A DNA stretch of 64,000 nt from Pseudomonas sp. RIT-PI-AD (GCF_025642785.1 NZ_JANZKU010000004.1:62001-126000); one strand, 5' to 3'. Positions 29,486 through 43,408 are shown, numbered from the stretch's first letter. Notes: generated by a model not told the origin, from the letters alone. A program made the numbers and translations.

Positions 29486-29962
29486 TCACTCCTTGCGCAG
29501 TTCGGCCAGCTTGGCCGTCAGGCCCTCGGCGTTCTGCTCGCCCATCAGCCGCTCGCGCAGCTTCCCCTTGTCGTCGATCACGTAAGTCACCGGCAGCGCT
29601 TCGCTGCGCGGCAGGCCAAAGCGCGAGGCCGGGTCCTGGGCCAACACGGTGAAGCGGATACCCAGTTGCTCGCTCGCGCGCGCCAGTTCCTGCGCCTGCA
29701 ACCCGTCGAAATTGACCCCGAAGACCTCCACGCTCTGGCCCGCCTGCCGTTCGGCGAAGGCGTTCAGCTCGGGGATTTCGGTGCGACAGGGCGCACACCA
29801 CTCCGCCCAGTAATTGATGACCAGCCACTGGCCTTCGAGGCGTGCAGCCGGTACCTTTCGCCCATGCTGATCGACGCCGGCATCGTCCGCGCAGCCCCCC
29901 AGGAGCACTACCGTTCCCATCGCCATGAAAGCCGCCAAGACAGACTGGAGCCGCATTCCCAT
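29486..29962 (-). CDS. Thioredoxin-fold lipoprotein (TlpA-like)
   Basis: The 158-residue protein has a lipoprotein signal with lipobox LGGC (Cys24) and a TlpA/ResA-like thioredoxin domain. The active site is WCAPC at residues 55-59 and the cis-proline region is [13 protein letters not shown]. It is therefore a membrane-anchored periplasmic thiol-disulfide reductase, perhaps serving cytochrome c or peroxide metabolism; the partner is unknown. Residue 25 is Ala, residue 26 Asp. The start is preferred at ATG 29962, although an ATG two codons later is equally possible. Only 33 bp separate it from the divergent PilZ-like gene. Confidence 0.9.
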   Translation of the reverse strand: MGMRLQSVLAAFMAMGTVVLLGGCADDAGVDQHGRKVPAARLEGQWLVINYWAEWCAPCRTEIPELNAFAERQAGQSVEVFGVNFDGLQAQELARASEQLGIRFTVLAQDPASRFGLPRSEALPVTYVIDDKGKLRERLMGEQNAEGLTAKLAELRKE

Positions 29963-29995
29963 GCCTTCGTTCCTCGTGCACGCGGAGTGGATGTG

Positions 29996-31405
29996 ATGCT
30001 GGATGCGCTGCACCTGGAGGTGCCGGCGATCCTCGACGAGGACAAGAGCGGTCTGCTCCGGCTCGCGGAAGTGCTCGCCGAGGCCCGGCATCTGCCCTGG
30101 GAAACCGCGTTGCAACGTACCCTGGGCCTGCTCTGTCGCCTCAATCGCAGCGCCCTGACCTTACTTGAAAGGCAGCGGGCGCTGCAAAGCTTCAGCGAAG
30201 AGTACCGCTTCTACAGCAACGGCTACCCCGGCACCGGCGCTCCCCCGGCCGCCTTCCTGCAGCTTTGCGAAGAGCTCGCCCTGGGCTTCAAGCGCCTCTT
30301 GCTGCAGCTCCTGCAGAGCCGCCACCCCTCCCCTCCGCACCTGACCTGGTGCCTGTACATGGCCGCGCATTTCCTGACGCAGGCCCTGCTGCGCCATTAC
30401 CAACGCTATCAGGAACCGCCGCCGGGCCTCTGGCGCGACGCGCACCTGCTGTACTGGCTCGGCGAGCAACGGGACTGCCTGGACGAACCCATCGCCGCCG
30501 CCTTCCAGCCGACCCCGGCCGACAGCCTGCGGGGCCTTCACCAGCAGATCCTGCTGTTCGCCCTGAGCAACCCCTTTCACCTCACCGAGGACGAAGGCCC
30601 GCGGCTGTTCGGCGCCCTGGCGCCGCTGGCCGGGCTCGCACGATTGCTTCCCTGGGACGAGGAGGATGACAGCGAGGGAGCCCTGGTCGACCTCGGCGAA
30701 GGCCGCCCCTACTGGCCACCGCAGCAGCCCCTCGTCGCGTCGCCTCATCCAACCCTGCGGCGCCTGGAGCTCGGCGCGTTGTCGATCGCCCTGGACGAGC
30801 CGGCGCCGCTGCAAAGCGAAGCCGAACACGATCTGCTGGAGCGCGTGCGCCCCCACTGGAGCGGCCGCCCGCAACGACGCCACCCGCGCGCCGACCATGG
30901 TGCACGCTGCCACCTGATCGTCGGGCTGGCCGCCATCCATACCCACCTGCTCGGGCCGCTGCCGCTCGGCGGGAACGCCCGCATGCTCGACGCCAGCTCC
31001 GGCGGCGCGCGCCTGCTCTGCGATGCCGGGCCCGGGGCCGAGGTGCCGGTGGGGCAACTGGTCCTGCTGCTTTCCAGCAGCGGTACGCCGACCCTGGCCC
31101 TGGTGCGTTGGCGCCACCTGAACGGCGAAGGCCTGCACCTCGGGCTGCGTTACCTGAAAGGCCTGCCGCGGCCGGCCTGGCTGCGCCGCACGCCGACCAC
31201 CCAACCCCATCCGGCGATCCTGCAGAGCACGCCCGCCCCCGGCGTCGGCTGGCACCATGGCCTATGGCTGCCGCGGGGGCAGTTCGCCGAAGACGAGAAT
31301 CTCTGGCTTCAGCTCGCCAGCGTCAACAACCAGGGACGGTTCCTGCTGCCCGGCGCCAATCTCGATACGCCGCTGGTGACACGGCATCCCCTGCGCCTGG
31401 CCTGA
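29996..31405 (+). CDS. Uncharacterised protein with C-terminal PilZ-like domain
   Basis: The 469-residue protein has a helical, Leu-rich N-terminal part (about 1-230, with no membrane segment) and a middle region of low similarity. The C-terminal part (about 293-395) resembles a PilZ c-di-GMP receptor: RPQRRHPR supplies an RxxxR-like element near residue 295 and DASSGGARLL near 332 matches the D/NxSxxG motif. The following strands include VPVGQLVLLL and LALVRWRH. If the alignment holds, it binds c-di-GMP. The start is ATG 29996 with GGAG upstream; two in-frame GTG codons lie just before. PAO1 has a counterpart (PA0952) recalled as hypothetical. Confidence 0.75.
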   Translation: MLDALHLEVPAILDEDKSGLLRLAEVLAEARHLPWETALQRTLGLLCRLNRSALTLLERQRALQSFSEEYRFYSNGYPGTGAPPAAFLQLCEELALGFKRLLLQLLQSRHPSPPHLTWCLYMAAHFLTQALLRHYQRYQEPPPGLWRDAHLLYWLGEQRDCLDEPIAAAFQPTPADSLRGLHQQILLFALSNPFHLTEDEGPRLFGALAPLAGLARLLPWDEEDDSEGALVDLGEGRPYWPPQQPLVASPHPTLRRLELGALSIALDEPAPLQSEAEHDLLERVRPHWSGRPQRRHPRADHGARCHLIVGLAAIHTHLLGPLPLGGNARMLDASSGGARLLCDAGPGAEVPVGQLVLLLSSSGTPTLALVRWRHLNGEGLHLGLRYLKGLPRPAWLRRTPTTQPHPAILQSTPAPGVGWHHGLWLPRGQFAEDENLWLQLASVNNQGRFLLPGANLDTPLVTRHPLRLA

Positions 31406-31522
31406 TCCCCGGATTTGCGAGACGAGTCACACCCGCCCGGGCCCAGAACACAGGCCGGGCAAGGCCTGCGTGTTTATAATCCGCGCTCTTCCCTCGTCCC
31501 GTTCACGCCTGGAGGGCCTCCT

Positions 31523-31915
31523 ATGGCCAACGAGCAAGACAAACTGGTCGGCCCCGTTCCCTCGCGCATCGTCAACACGGCCAGCCTGACGCTGACACCC
31601 CATGAAGGAAAGATCGCGGAATTCAATGTCGCCGCCTGGCTGCAACTGCCGGGACTGGCCACCCTGCCGGTGTCCCTGGTGGTCACCTATCGCGATGGCG
31701 AGCAACGCCGCGTGTCGACGGTGGACCACGGGAAACTCAACGCCCAGGGCAAGATCCTGCTGACCGGCGTCGCCCGCCTGCCGGTCAGAGTGAAAATCGA
31801 AGAGATGCAGGTGCGGCTGAAATGCGCGGTGCCCGTGCACGGCCTGATCGTCGAGGAGTTGTTCGTGCAGGCCGTGGAACCGGCCCGTGGCGACAGCCGT
31901 CACGCCCTGGCCTGA
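31523..31915 (+). CDS. Hypothetical protein (130 aa)
   Basis: I do not recognise this family. The 130-residue product has no signal peptide or membrane segment and looks like a small beta-rich domain (SLTLTPHEGKIAEFNVAAWLQLPG, SLVVTYRDGEQRRVST, ILLTGVARLPVRVKIEEMQVRLKC). The ATG has a good TGGAGGG site seven bases upstream, and a terminator follows the stop, so it is a plausible single-gene unit. It is separated from the PilZ-like gene by 117 bp. Confidence 0.72.
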   Translation: MANEQDKLVGPVPSRIVNTASLTLTPHEGKIAEFNVAAWLQLPGLATLPVSLVVTYRDGEQRRVSTVDHGKLNAQGKILLTGVARLPVRVKIEEMQVRLKCAVPVHGLIVEELFVQAVEPARGDSRHALA

Positions 31916-31933
31916 ACCCCGTCCTCTACGAAG

Positions 31934-31954
31934 AAGCCCGCGCTCGGCGGGCTT
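31934..31954. terminator. Terminator between the 130-aa gene and the 62-aa gene
   Basis: AAGCCCGC and GCGGGCTT pair around a short loop in the gap between convergent genes. The T-tract on either side is short, so strength is uncertain. Confidence 0.6.
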
Positions 31955-31974
31955 TACCAGAAGCGGACGCAGTC

Positions 31975-32163
31975 TCAGCGCGTGGCGCCCGGCTCGGTGC
32001 CGGTGCACGGCAAGTCCGCCACGGGCGCCTCGATGGCCTCGTCCGGCACCAGCGACTCCGGCCAATGGGCGAACGCCAGCCCGGTGATCCGATTGAGACG
32101 AGCGAGTGCCTCCTGCGGATCGCGTTGATACAGGTGGATCACCTTCTGCGTGACGCTACTCAT
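31975..32163 (-). CDS. Small hypothetical protein (62 aa)
   Basis: The 62-residue product begins MSSVTQKVIHLYQRDPQEALARLNRITGL and ends in an acidic tail with one Cys. It is soluble and mostly helical in appearance, with an AGGGGTT site before the ATG. Similar short proteins with the HLYQRDPxEAL opening exist in other pseudomonads as I recall, annotated only as hypothetical. A longer frame runs through it from upstream, but its codon pattern there is unlike a gene. Confidence 0.6.
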   Translation of the reverse strand: MSSVTQKVIHLYQRDPQEALARLNRITGLAFAHWPESLVPDEAIEAPVADLPCTGTEPGATR

Positions 32164-32207
32164 GGCATTCAACCCCTTCAGCCAAACCCTGCCTGATAGC
32201 AGTGTGA

Positions 32208-35049
<2,842 letters not shown>

Positions 35050-35090
35050 TCGCTAGCGCAGGGGGACGCGCGCAGGCGGGTTCCCGGCGG

Positions 35091-35795
35091 TCACCAGCCC
35101 AGGGTTTCCTTGAGGAAGGGAATGGTCAGCTTGCGCTGGGCCTGCAACGATGCCTGGTCGAGCCGTTCCAGGAGATCGAACAGCGCGCTCATGCTGCGCG
35201 CGCCACGGGTGAGGATGAAGCGGCCGACTTCGTCGGTGAGGTGCAGGCCGCGGCGGGAAGCGCGCAGTTGCAGGGCGCGCAACTTGTCCTCGTCGGCCAG
35301 CTCCTGCAGCTGGAACACCAGCGCCAGGGTCAGCCGCGACTGCAAGTCGGGCAGAGCCACCGCCAGTTCTCGTGGCGCGCTCGACGCCGCGAGCAACAGG
35401 CGCCTTCCGGCATCGCGCAAGCGGTTGAACAGGTGGAACAGCGCCTCCTCCCATTCGGCGCGCCCGGCGACGGCGTCCAGATCGTCGAGGCAGACCAGTT
35501 CGCACTGTTCCAGATCGTCCAGCAGTGCCGGGCCGTGCTCGACGACCTCGGCCAGGGGCAGGTAAACCGCCTGTTCGCCACGTTGTTCGAAGCGCAGACA
35601 GGCCGCCTGCAGCAGATGGCTGCGCCCGACACCCTCACCGCCCCAGAGGTAGATCAGGCTCTCCGCCCAGCCCGCCTCGTCCTCGCACAGCCGCTCGACG
35701 TAGCCGAGCGCGGCCGCATTGGCGCCTGGGTAGTAATTGGCGAAGGTGGCGTCGTCGCGCAGGCGCACACCGAGGGGGAGTTGGATCGGTTTCAT
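35091..35795 (-). CDS. hda: DnaA regulatory inactivator Hda
   Basis: Hda, with the DNA-loaded sliding clamp, stimulates DnaA-ATP hydrolysis to prevent over-initiation of replication. The 234-residue DnaA-like AAA+ protein opens with the clamp-binding motif QLPLGV (residues 4-9) and has a Walker A-like GGEGVGRSHLL and Walker B LVCLDDLDAV. The start MKPIQLPLGV is used; an ATG two codons upstream is also in frame. In PAO1 hda is followed by the perM-like gene and purM; here the mod and Entner-Doudoroff genes intervene. Confidence 0.95.
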   Translation of the reverse strand: MKPIQLPLGVRLRDDATFANYYPGANAAALGYVERLCEDEAGWAESLIYLWGGEGVGRSHLLQAACLRFEQRGEQAVYLPLAEVVEHGPALLDDLEQCELVCLDDLDAVAGRAEWEEALFHLFNRLRDAGRRLLLAASSAPRELAVALPDLQSRLTLALVFQLQELADEDKLRALQLRASRRGLHLTDEVGRFILTRGARSMSALFDLLERLDQASLQAQRKLTIPFLKETLGW

Positions 35796-36878
<1,083 letters not shown>

Positions 36879-36906
36879 CCGCCTCGGCTGACGGAGGCCA
36901 CTGCGC

Positions 36907-37587
36907 ATGCCGTTGACCGGCGCCGACTTCACCGCCATCTGGCTGACCCTGCGGCTGGCCGCGCTGACCACGCTGCTGTTGCTGATACTGGGCATGCCGC
37001 TCGCCTGGTGGCTGGCGCGCACCCGCTCGCGCCTCAAGGGTGTGATAGGCGCACTGGTGGCCTTGCCCCTGGTGCTGCCGCCGACGGTGATCGGTTTCTA
37101 CCTGCTGGTGAGCATGGGGCCGGCGGGCTTCGTCGGCCATCTCACCGAGGGCCTGGGGCTCGGCCACCTGCCCTTCACCTTCGCCGGCCTGGTGGTGGGA
37201 TCGTTGCTGTACTCGCTGCCTTTCGTGGTCCAGCCGTTGCAGAACGCCTTCGAGGCCATCGGCGATGCGCCCCTGGAAGCGGCGGCTACCCTGCGCGCCA
37301 GCCCCCTGGACTGTTTCTTCAGCGTCGTACTGCCGCTGGCCCGGCCGGGCATCATCACCGCGGCGATCCTCGGCTTCGCCCACACCGTCGGCGAGTTCGG
37401 CGTGGTGCTGATGATCGGCGGCAACATCCCCGGCAAGACCCGGGTGGTGTCGGTGCAGATCTTCGATCACGTGGAAGCCATGGAATACGCCCAGGCCCAC
37501 TGGCTGGCCGGGGGCATGCTGGTGTTCTCCTTCCTGATCCTGCTGGCGCTTTACTCCAGCCGGCGCAGCCGGCCAGGTTGGAATTGA
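36907..37587 (+). CDS. modB: Molybdate ABC transporter permease
   Basis: ModB forms the inner-membrane channel of the molybdate importer. The 226-residue protein has about five membrane segments. The start [36 protein letters not shown] and the binding-protein-transport motif [20 protein letters not shown] (the coupling loop to ModC) are typical. It lies between modA and modC, with a 2-bp gap to modC. Confidence 0.97.
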   Translation: MPLTGADFTAIWLTLRLAALTTLLLLILGMPLAWWLARTRSRLKGVIGALVALPLVLPPTVIGFYLLVSMGPAGFVGHLTEGLGLGHLPFTFAGLVVGSLLYSLPFVVQPLQNAFEAIGDAPLEAAATLRASPLDCFFSVVLPLARPGIITAAILGFAHTVGEFGVVLMIGGNIPGKTRVVSVQIFDHVEAMEYAQAHWLAGGMLVFSFLILLALYSSRRSRPGWN

Positions 37588-37589
37588 CC

Positions 37590-38672
37590 ATGACCGGCGA
37601 GATCGAAGCGCGCCTGCGGGTGGACTACCCAGGCTTTTCCCTGGATGTCGACCTGTGCCTTCCGGGGCGCGGCATCACCGCGCTGTTCGGCCATTCCGGC
37701 TCGGGCAAGACCACCTGCCTGCGCTGCGTCGCCGGACTGGAACGCAGTCGCGGCCAACTGAAGGTCGGCGGGGAAACCTGGCAGGACAGCGCGCGCGGGC
37801 TCTTTCTGCCCACCCATCGCCGCCCCCTCGGCTATGTATTCCAGGATGCCCGGCTGTTCGAGCACCTGGATGTCCGCGACAACCTGCGCTATGGGCTCAA
37901 GCGGGTGCCGGCCTCGCAGCGCCGCGTGGCGCTGGAGCAGGCCAGCGAACTGCTCGGCCTCGACCACTTGTGGGCGCGGCGGCCGGCGCACCTGTCCGGG
38001 GGCGAGCGGCAACGGGTGGGCATGGCCCGCGCCCTGCTCGCCGGACCGCGCCTGCTGCTGATGGACGAACCGCTGGCGGCGCTCGACCTGAGGCGCAAGC
38101 AGGAAATCCTGCCGTACCTGGAACGCCTGCACGCCGAGCTGGATATCCCGATCCTCTATGTCAGCCACGCGCCCGACGAGGTGGCGCGCCTGGCCGATCA
38201 CCTGGTGTTGCTGGAACAGGGCCGGGTGCGCGCCAGCGGGCCGCTGGGCGAAACCCTCGCGCGGCTCGACCTGCCCCTGGCGCTGGAAGAGGATGCCGGG
38301 GTGGTGATCGAAGGTCGCGTCGGGGCTTACGACGTGAGCTATTCGCTGCTGCGCCTGGAATTGCCGGGGGCGTTGCACCTGCTGGTGGCCCATGCACCGG
38401 CACAGGCCGGGCACAGCATGCGCTGCCGGATCCGCGCCCGCGACGTCAGCCTCAGCCTGGAACGCCAGCAGGACACCAGCATCCTCAACCTGCTGCCGGT
38501 ACGGGTGGTCGAGCAGATGCCCGCCGATCAACCCGCCCACGTGCTGGTGCGCCTGGACGCCGCCGGAACGCCCCTGCTGGCCCGGATCACCCGCTACTCG
38601 CGGGACCGTCTGGATCTGCGCGAGGGACAACGGCTCTGGGCCCAGGTGAAGGCCGTGGCGCTACTGGCCTGA
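37590..38672 (+). CDS. modC: Molybdate ABC transporter ATP-binding protein
   Basis: ModC powers the importer. The 360-residue protein has Walker A GHSGSGKT at residues 34-41, the [16 protein letters not shown] signature, Walker [13 protein letters not shown], and a C-terminal molybdate-binding (MOP) domain (about residues 290-360) that senses cytoplasmic molybdate. It ends inside eda: the two convergent genes overlap by 12 bp. The overlap leaves no room for a terminator between mod and eda transcripts. Confidence 0.97.
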   Translation: MTGEIEARLRVDYPGFSLDVDLCLPGRGITALFGHSGSGKTTCLRCVAGLERSRGQLKVGGETWQDSARGLFLPTHRRPLGYVFQDARLFEHLDVRDNLRYGLKRVPASQRRVALEQASELLGLDHLWARRPAHLSGGERQRVGMARALLAGPRLLLMDEPLAALDLRRKQEILPYLERLHAELDIPILYVSHAPDEVARLADHLVLLEQGRVRASGPLGETLARLDLPLALEEDAGVVIEGRVGAYDVSYSLLRLELPGALHLLVAHAPAQAGHSMRCRIRARDVSLSLERQQDTSILNLLPVRVVEQMPADQPAHVLVRLDAAGTPLLARITRYSRDRLDLREGQRLWAQVKAVALLA

Positions 38673-39344
38673 GGCCGGGCGCGGGGTGTCACCGGCGCCG
38701 GCATCCAAGAGGCGCAGCGCCTCGCGACTCAGTTGCTCCACGCGCGCCCAGTCACCGCTGTGCAGGGCGTCGGCGGGCAGCATCCAGCTCCCGCCCACGC
38801 ACATCACGTTCCGCAACGCCGCGTACTCACTGAGGTTGGCCGGGCCGACCCCGCCGGTGGGGCAGAAGCGCGCCTCGCCGAAAGGTCCGGCGAAGGCTTT
38901 CAGGGCCTCCACGCCGCCGCACACCATCGCCGGGAACAGCTTGAAGCGTCGATAGCCCAGCCGATACGCGAGCATGATGTCCGACGCGCTGGCGACTCCG
39001 GGCAAGAGCGGCACCGGGCTGTCGAGCCCGGTGCGCAACAACTCCTCGGTGCACCCGGGGGTGACGATGAACTGCGCGCCCGCCTCCACCGCACGGGCCC
39101 AGGTCTGCGGGTCCAACACCGTGCCGACGCCGATGCACAACTGCGGGCGCTGTTCACGCAACCGGCGGATGGCGGTCAGACCGTGTTCGCTGCGCAGGGT
39201 GATTTCCAGGGTATCCAGGCCGCCGGCGGCCAGGGCGTCGGCCAATGGCAGGATGTCCTCGGCGCGGGGGATGGTGATCACCGGCAGGATGCGCGCCCGC
39301 CGGCAAATGACGTCGAGCCGGGCGATCGTCTGTTCCGGATTCAT
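38661..39344 (-). CDS. eda: 2-dehydro-3-deoxy-6-phosphogluconate aldolase (KDPG aldolase)
   Basis: Eda splits 2-keto-3-deoxy-6-phosphogluconate to pyruvate and glyceraldehyde-3-phosphate, the last Entner-Doudoroff step. The 227-residue TIM-barrel protein has the Schiff-base Lys135 in RFKLFPA and catalytic Glu47 in LEITLR, with GVGTVLD and FCPTGGVG motifs. The start [11 protein letters not shown] overlaps the pgl stop by four bases. It is the third gene of zwf-pgl-eda and convergent with modC, overlapping by 12 bp. Confidence 0.98.
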   Translation of the reverse strand: MNPEQTIARLDVICRRARILPVITIPRAEDILPLADALAAGGLDTLEITLRSEHGLTAIRRLREQRPQLCIGVGTVLDPQTWARAVEAGAQFIVTPGCTEELLRTGLDSPVPLLPGVASASDIMLAYRLGYRRFKLFPAMVCGGVEALKAFAGPFGEARFCPTGGVGPANLSEYAALRNVMCVGGSWMLPADALHSGDWARVEQLSREALRLLDAGAGDTPRPASGQ

Positions 39345-40075
39345 GCTCGGGACTCCTGTGCCGATGGGCACCAATGGATCGAAAGGGGCGCGTGCAGGAA
39401 GGCCCGGATCGGCATCGACGTGGCATCCGTCGACAGCGCGCGTGCCAGGGTGGCGCGCTTGGCCTCGCCCTCCAACAGCAGGAAGACCCGCCGGGCAGGC
39501 GCCAGGAACGACAGGGTCAGGGTCAGGCGCTGGTGGGGCACCTGGGGTGCCCACATCGGCAGGCAGCGGCGGCGTCCCTCGGGGTCCAGGGCTTCCTCCA
39601 GGCCGGGGCTCTGCGGGAACAGCGAGGCGGTATGGCCATCGTTGCCCATGCCGAGCACCACCACGTCCGTGGGTTGCGGCCAGTCGCCAAGGGCCCGGTC
39701 GGCCCGTTCGGCGGCCTGTTCCAGGCTCTCCGCGTCATGATGGAGCGGATGGAAGCGGGCCGCGGACGCGGCGCCCCGCAGCAGATGGCGGCGCACCAGG
39801 GTGGCATTGCTGTCGGCGTGGCCTTCCGCGACCCAACGTTCGTCCACCAGACCGACGTGCACCCGCGACCATTCCAGCGGCTGCTCCGACAGGGCCTCCA
39901 GGAAAAGCGCCGGGCTGCGCCCGCCGGAAACCAGCAGCGACGCTTGGCCACGGACGGCGAGCGCGTCGCGCAGGACATCGGCCACCTGCCCGGCGAGCAA
40001 GGTCGCCTGCGCGCCGGCATCGACGCTTTCCTCCCAGGCCACGCCCTCGGGCAGGTTCAGTTCAGAGGTCGTCAT
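39341..40075 (-). CDS. pgl: 6-phosphogluconolactonase
   Basis: Pgl hydrolyses 6-phosphogluconolactone. The 244-residue protein of the NagB-like fold has the substrate-binding SGGRSP, the [17 protein letters not shown] segment, the [16 protein letters not shown] motif and [13 protein letters not shown]. The start [12 protein letters not shown] matches the usual Pseudomonas N-terminus. Its start overlaps the zwf stop by 14 bp, so it is tightly coupled within zwf-pgl-eda. Confidence 0.96.
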   Translation of the reverse strand: MTTSELNLPEGVAWEESVDAGAQATLLAGQVADVLRDALAVRGQASLLVSGGRSPALFLEALSEQPLEWSRVHVGLVDERWVAEGHADSNATLVRRHLLRGAASAARFHPLHHDAESLEQAAERADRALGDWPQPTDVVVLGMGNDGHTASLFPQSPGLEEALDPEGRRRCLPMWAPQVPHQRLTLTLSFLAPARRVFLLLEGEAKRATLARALSTDATSMPIRAFLHAPLSIHWCPSAQESRA

Positions 40076-41534
40076 ACCAGCTCCTTCCGTCACGGGCGAT
40101 CAAGGCGACGGCTGCGCCCGGTCCCCAGCTTCCCGCCGCGTAGGGCCGCGGGCGCTCGCCGAAGCGCTCCCAACCGGCGCTCAGTTGGTCACACCACTTC
40201 CAGGCGTGCTCCACCTCGTCGCGGCGCACGAACAGGTTCTGGTTGCCCTGCATCACCTCCAGCAGCAGCCGCTCGTAGGCATCCGGCACGCGCTCGGTGT
40301 GGAAGGTCTCGGAGAAATTCAGCTTCAGCGGCACCGTGCGCAATTGCATGCCCTTGCCCAGCCCCTGGTCCTTGGTCATCACCTGCAAGGAGATGCCTTC
40401 GTCCGGTTGCAGGCGGATGATCAGCCGGTTGCTCAGGAAGGGCCGCTGCTCAGGGGCGAAGATGTAATGGGGCGGTTCCTTGAAGTGGATGATGATCTGC
40501 GAGAGCTTCTGCGGCATGCGCTTGCCGGTGCGCAGGTAGAAGGGCACGCCGGCCCAGCGCCAGTTGCGGATGTCCACACGCAGGGCGACGAAGGTCTCGG
40601 TACCGCTGCCTTCGTTGGCATTGAGCTCTTCCAGGTACCCGGGCACCGCCTTGCCCTCGCTGTAGCCGGCGCCGTACTGGCCGCGGACCACCCGCGTGGC
40701 CAGGTGCTCCATGGCGATGGGTTCGAGGGCCTTGAGCACCTTCACCTTCTCGTCGCGGATGCTGTCCGCCACCAGGTCGCTGGGCGGGTCCATGGCGATC
40801 AGGCAGAGCAGTTGCAGCAGGTGGTTCTGCACCATGTCGCGCAGTTGCCCGGCCTGGTCGAAATAGCCCCAGCGGCCTTCGATGCCGACCTTCTCCGCCA
40901 CGGTGATTTCCACGTGGCTAATGTGGTTCTGGTTCCACTGGGTCTCGAACAGGCTGTTGGCGAACCGCAGGGCGATCAGGTTCTGCACGGTTTCCTTGCC
41001 CAGGTAGTGATCGATCCGGTAGATGCGGTTCTCCGGGAAGTGGCGCGCCACCTCGTCGTTGATCGCCCGCGAAGACTCCAGGTCGCGGCCGATGGGCTTC
41101 TCCAGCACCACGCGGGTCCGTTCGCCGACACCGGCGTCCACCAGGTGCTGGCAGATGGCGCCGTACACCGAGGCGGGCGTGGCGAAGTAGGCCACCAGGG
41201 GGTGGTCGCCGGCCGCCCGCTCGGCGAGGGTGCGATAGCCCTCGGCCCGGGTGAAATCGAAGCTGAGGAACTCCAGCCGCCGGCAGAATCCCTCCCATAC
41301 GTCGGGCTTCCATTCCTGGGCCGAGACCTGCTGGCGCAAGCGTTCCTCGATCAGCGCCAGGTGCACCGACGCGCTGCCGACGTCCTCCCGCGCCAGGGCC
41401 AGGATGCGGGTATCGGCGTGTAGCAGGCTGTCGAGCTCCAGGCGGTACAGCGCGGGCATCAGCTTGCGCAGGGCCAGGTCGCCGGAGGCGCCGAAGATGG
41501 CCAAGGTGCAGGGCGCTATGGAAAGATTCAGCAT
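40062..41534 (-). CDS. zwf: Glucose-6-phosphate 1-dehydrogenase
   Basis: Zwf oxidises glucose-6-phosphate to 6-phosphogluconolactone with NADP or NAD. The 490-residue protein has the nucleotide-binding GASGD near residues 15-19, the RIDHYLGKE substrate motif and [11 protein letters not shown]. It is the first gene of zwf-pgl-eda. The divergent hexR gene lies 185 bp away, with a HexR-type operator between them. Confidence 0.98.
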   Translation of the reverse strand: MLNLSIAPCTLAIFGASGDLALRKLMPALYRLELDSLLHADTRILALAREDVGSASVHLALIEERLRQQVSAQEWKPDVWEGFCRRLEFLSFDFTRAEGYRTLAERAAGDHPLVAYFATPASVYGAICQHLVDAGVGERTRVVLEKPIGRDLESSRAINDEVARHFPENRIYRIDHYLGKETVQNLIALRFANSLFETQWNQNHISHVEITVAEKVGIEGRWGYFDQAGQLRDMVQNHLLQLLCLIAMDPPSDLVADSIRDEKVKVLKALEPIAMEHLATRVVRGQYGAGYSEGKAVPGYLEELNANEGSGTETFVALRVDIRNWRWAGVPFYLRTGKRMPQKLSQIIIHFKEPPHYIFAPEQRPFLSNRLIIRLQPDEGISLQVMTKDQGLGKGMQLRTVPLKLNFSETFHTERVPDAYERLLLEVMQGNQNLFVRRDEVEHAWKWCDQLSAGWERFGERPRPYAAGSWGPGAAVALIARDGRSWYDDL

Positions 41535-41594
41535 ATAGTTACCAACAAATCTAAGGAGAAATTCCGCTCTCGACCGCCTCGATTAAGGCAAAAA

Positions 41595-41610
41595 TGTAGT
41601 AAAAAAACAA
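41595..41610. promoter_or_regulatory. Candidate HexR operator between zwf and hexR
   Basis: On the minus strand the site reads TTGTTTTTTTACTACA. It shares TTGTT at one end and ACTACA at the other with the site upstream of edd and gap. HexR of P. putida binds such TTGT-type partial palindromes and is released by KDPG (recalled). It is positioned to control both divergent genes. Confidence 0.7.
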
Positions 41611-41719
41611 CATTCATTCCCTGAGCGCGAGAGCCATGGTGCGGATCGGGGCCACCCACAGAGAATAGCCGCTCGTCACACGCGTCCAGGGCGAGCCGTC
41701 GCACCTGCCGAGGAAATCG

Positions 41720-42574
41720 ATGAAAAACCTGCTGGAGCAGATCCAGGGCCGCCTGGAAGGAATGAACAAGGCCGAGCGCAAGGTCGCCGAGGTGATCCTC
41801 GGACACCCCCAGCAGGCCACCCGCCTGAGCATCGCCGCGCTGGCCCAGGCGGCCAAGGTCAGCGAGCCGACGGTCAACCGGTTCTGCCGCGCCTTCGGCA
41901 TGAGCGGCTACCCGGAATTGAAAATCCAGTTGGCGCAGAGCCTGGCCAGCGGCGCCGCCTTCGTCAGCCAGGCGGTGGAAGCCGACGACGGCGCCGAGGC
42001 CTACACGCGGAAGATCCTCAGCAACACCATCGCCGCCCTCGACGCCGCGCGGCGATTGGTGTCGCCGGCACTCATCGAGCGCGCGGTGGACCTGCTGATC
42101 CAGGCGCGTCAGATCCATTTCTTCGGTCTCGGCGCGTCGGCGGCGGTGGCCCTGGACGCGCAGCACAAGTTCTTCCGCTTCAACCTGGCGGTGAGCGCGC
42201 AGAGCGACGTGCTGATGCAGCGCATGCTCGCCGCGGCGGCCCATACCGGCGACCTGTTCGTGATGATTTCCTACACCGGACGCACCCGGGAACTGGTGGA
42301 GATCGCGCGCCTGGCGCGGGACAGCGGTGCCTCGGTGCTATCGATGTGCGCGGCCGGCTCGCCCCTGGCCGAGGCCAGCACCCTGTGCCTGGACCTGCCG
42401 CTGCGGGAGGACACCGACGTCTACATGCCGATGAGTTCGCGGATCGTCCAGCTCGCCCTGCTCGACGTGCTCGCCACCGGGGTCACCCTGCGCCGCGGCG
42501 TCGACTACCAGCCGCACCTGCGCAAGATCAAGGAAAGCCTGCTGCCGACCCGCTACCTGACGGACGATGCCTAG
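41720..42574 (+). CDS. hexR: Transcriptional regulator HexR (RpiR family)
   Basis: HexR represses Entner-Doudoroff genes and is released by KDPG. The 284-residue protein has an RpiR-type helix-turn-helix N-terminal domain (residues 1-77, [32 protein letters not shown]) and a sugar-isomerase (SIS) domain (about 105-260) with [30 protein letters not shown] and [13 protein letters not shown]. It is divergent from zwf and convergent with the mutarotase gene. The two operator-like sites in the window fit its regulon. Confidence 0.96.
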   Translation: MKNLLEQIQGRLEGMNKAERKVAEVILGHPQQATRLSIAALAQAAKVSEPTVNRFCRAFGMSGYPELKIQLAQSLASGAAFVSQAVEADDGAEAYTRKILSNTIAALDAARRLVSPALIERAVDLLIQARQIHFFGLGASAAVALDAQHKFFRFNLAVSAQSDVLMQRMLAAAAHTGDLFVMISYTGRTRELVEIARLARDSGASVLSMCAAGSPLAEASTLCLDLPLREDTDVYMPMSSRIVQLALLDVLATGVTLRRGVDYQPHLRKIKESLLPTRYLTDDA

Positions 42575-42598
42575 TCCGACGCGACTTCGCGGTCAGGG

Positions 42599-43408
42599 CT
42601 ACAGCAGCGCCGCGCGCAGGCTCAGGCGAACCCGCTCGCCGGGTGCCACGCAGAGGCCGCCGGGGCGGTAGTTGGCGGCGCCGACGCAGAGAAACCGCTC
42701 GGCGTCGCCGGGCTCCAATTGATCCAAGGCGCGGCTGCCGGGATGCCAGATCAGCGTGCTGGCACTCAGGCTCTTGTCGATCCGCAGGCGCCGCTGCCAC
42801 CCGCTGTCCTCCAGCAACAGCGAGCCCGGCTGGTGGATCACCTGCTTGCTGGCGCCGCCGGGCCGCCAGGGCGTGGCCAACGGATGACCGCCACCGAGGG
42901 GCGCGCCATCCGGCAGGCCGATGCCCTGCAGGGCTATGCGGCTGAGGGCGCCCACCCGCCAATAGGGTTGCAGCGCGAAGCTGAACAGACAGTCGCCCTC
43001 GTCCTCATGATGACTGCACAGCTCGAGCTCCAAGGTGCGACCGAGACGGACGTCGAGGCGCAGGTGCCAATCCTCCAGGTCCAACCGCCAACTCAACACC
43101 ACCTTGGTTTCGTCGGCGTAGGCGTCGAGCAACTGCCACTCGCGCAACCGCGCCCAGCCATGCCGCGGCGCCTGCGCATCCTGGGGATGGGCGTCGAACC
43201 AGGGCCAGCAGATCACCACCCCGCCGCGGATCGGCGCGAGGCTCGGCCACTGCGCCGAACACCACAGCAGCGGGCGCTCGCCCTGGGGCTGGAAATGCAG
43301 CAGTTGGGCGCCCTGGCGGCTGAACACCGCCTGGCACAGCGGGTGATCGATCAGCAGCAGGTCGCGGCGCTGGAAACGCACCCAATCGAAAGGACGCTTG
43401 GCGCGCAT
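42599..43408 (-). CDS. Glucose-6-phosphate mutarotase-like protein (YeaD type)
   Basis: The 269-residue protein is a galactose-mutarotase-fold protein of the D-hexose-6-phosphate epimerase type. It shows IRGGVVICWPWF and the catalytic-His region HGWARLREW. Such enzymes interconvert alpha and beta anomers of glucose-6-phosphate for Zwf. The start MRAKRPFDW is chosen because the upstream extension (about 31 residues) is Arg/Gly/Ser-rich, but the longer form cannot be excluded. In P. putida this gene lies beside hexR, separated from glk by transporter genes (recalled); here glk is next. Confidence 0.85.
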   Translation of the reverse strand: MRAKRPFDWVRFQRRDLLLIDHPLCQAVFSRQGAQLLHFQPQGERPLLWCSAQWPSLAPIRGGVVICWPWFDAHPQDAQAPRHGWARLREWQLLDAYADETKVVLSWRLDLEDWHLRLDVRLGRTLELELCSHHEDEGDCLFSFALQPYWRVGALSRIALQGIGLPDGAPLGGGHPLATPWRPGGASKQVIHQPGSLLLEDSGWQRRLRIDKSLSASTLIWHPGSRALDQLEPGDAERFLCVGAANYRPGGLCVAPGERVRLSLRAALL

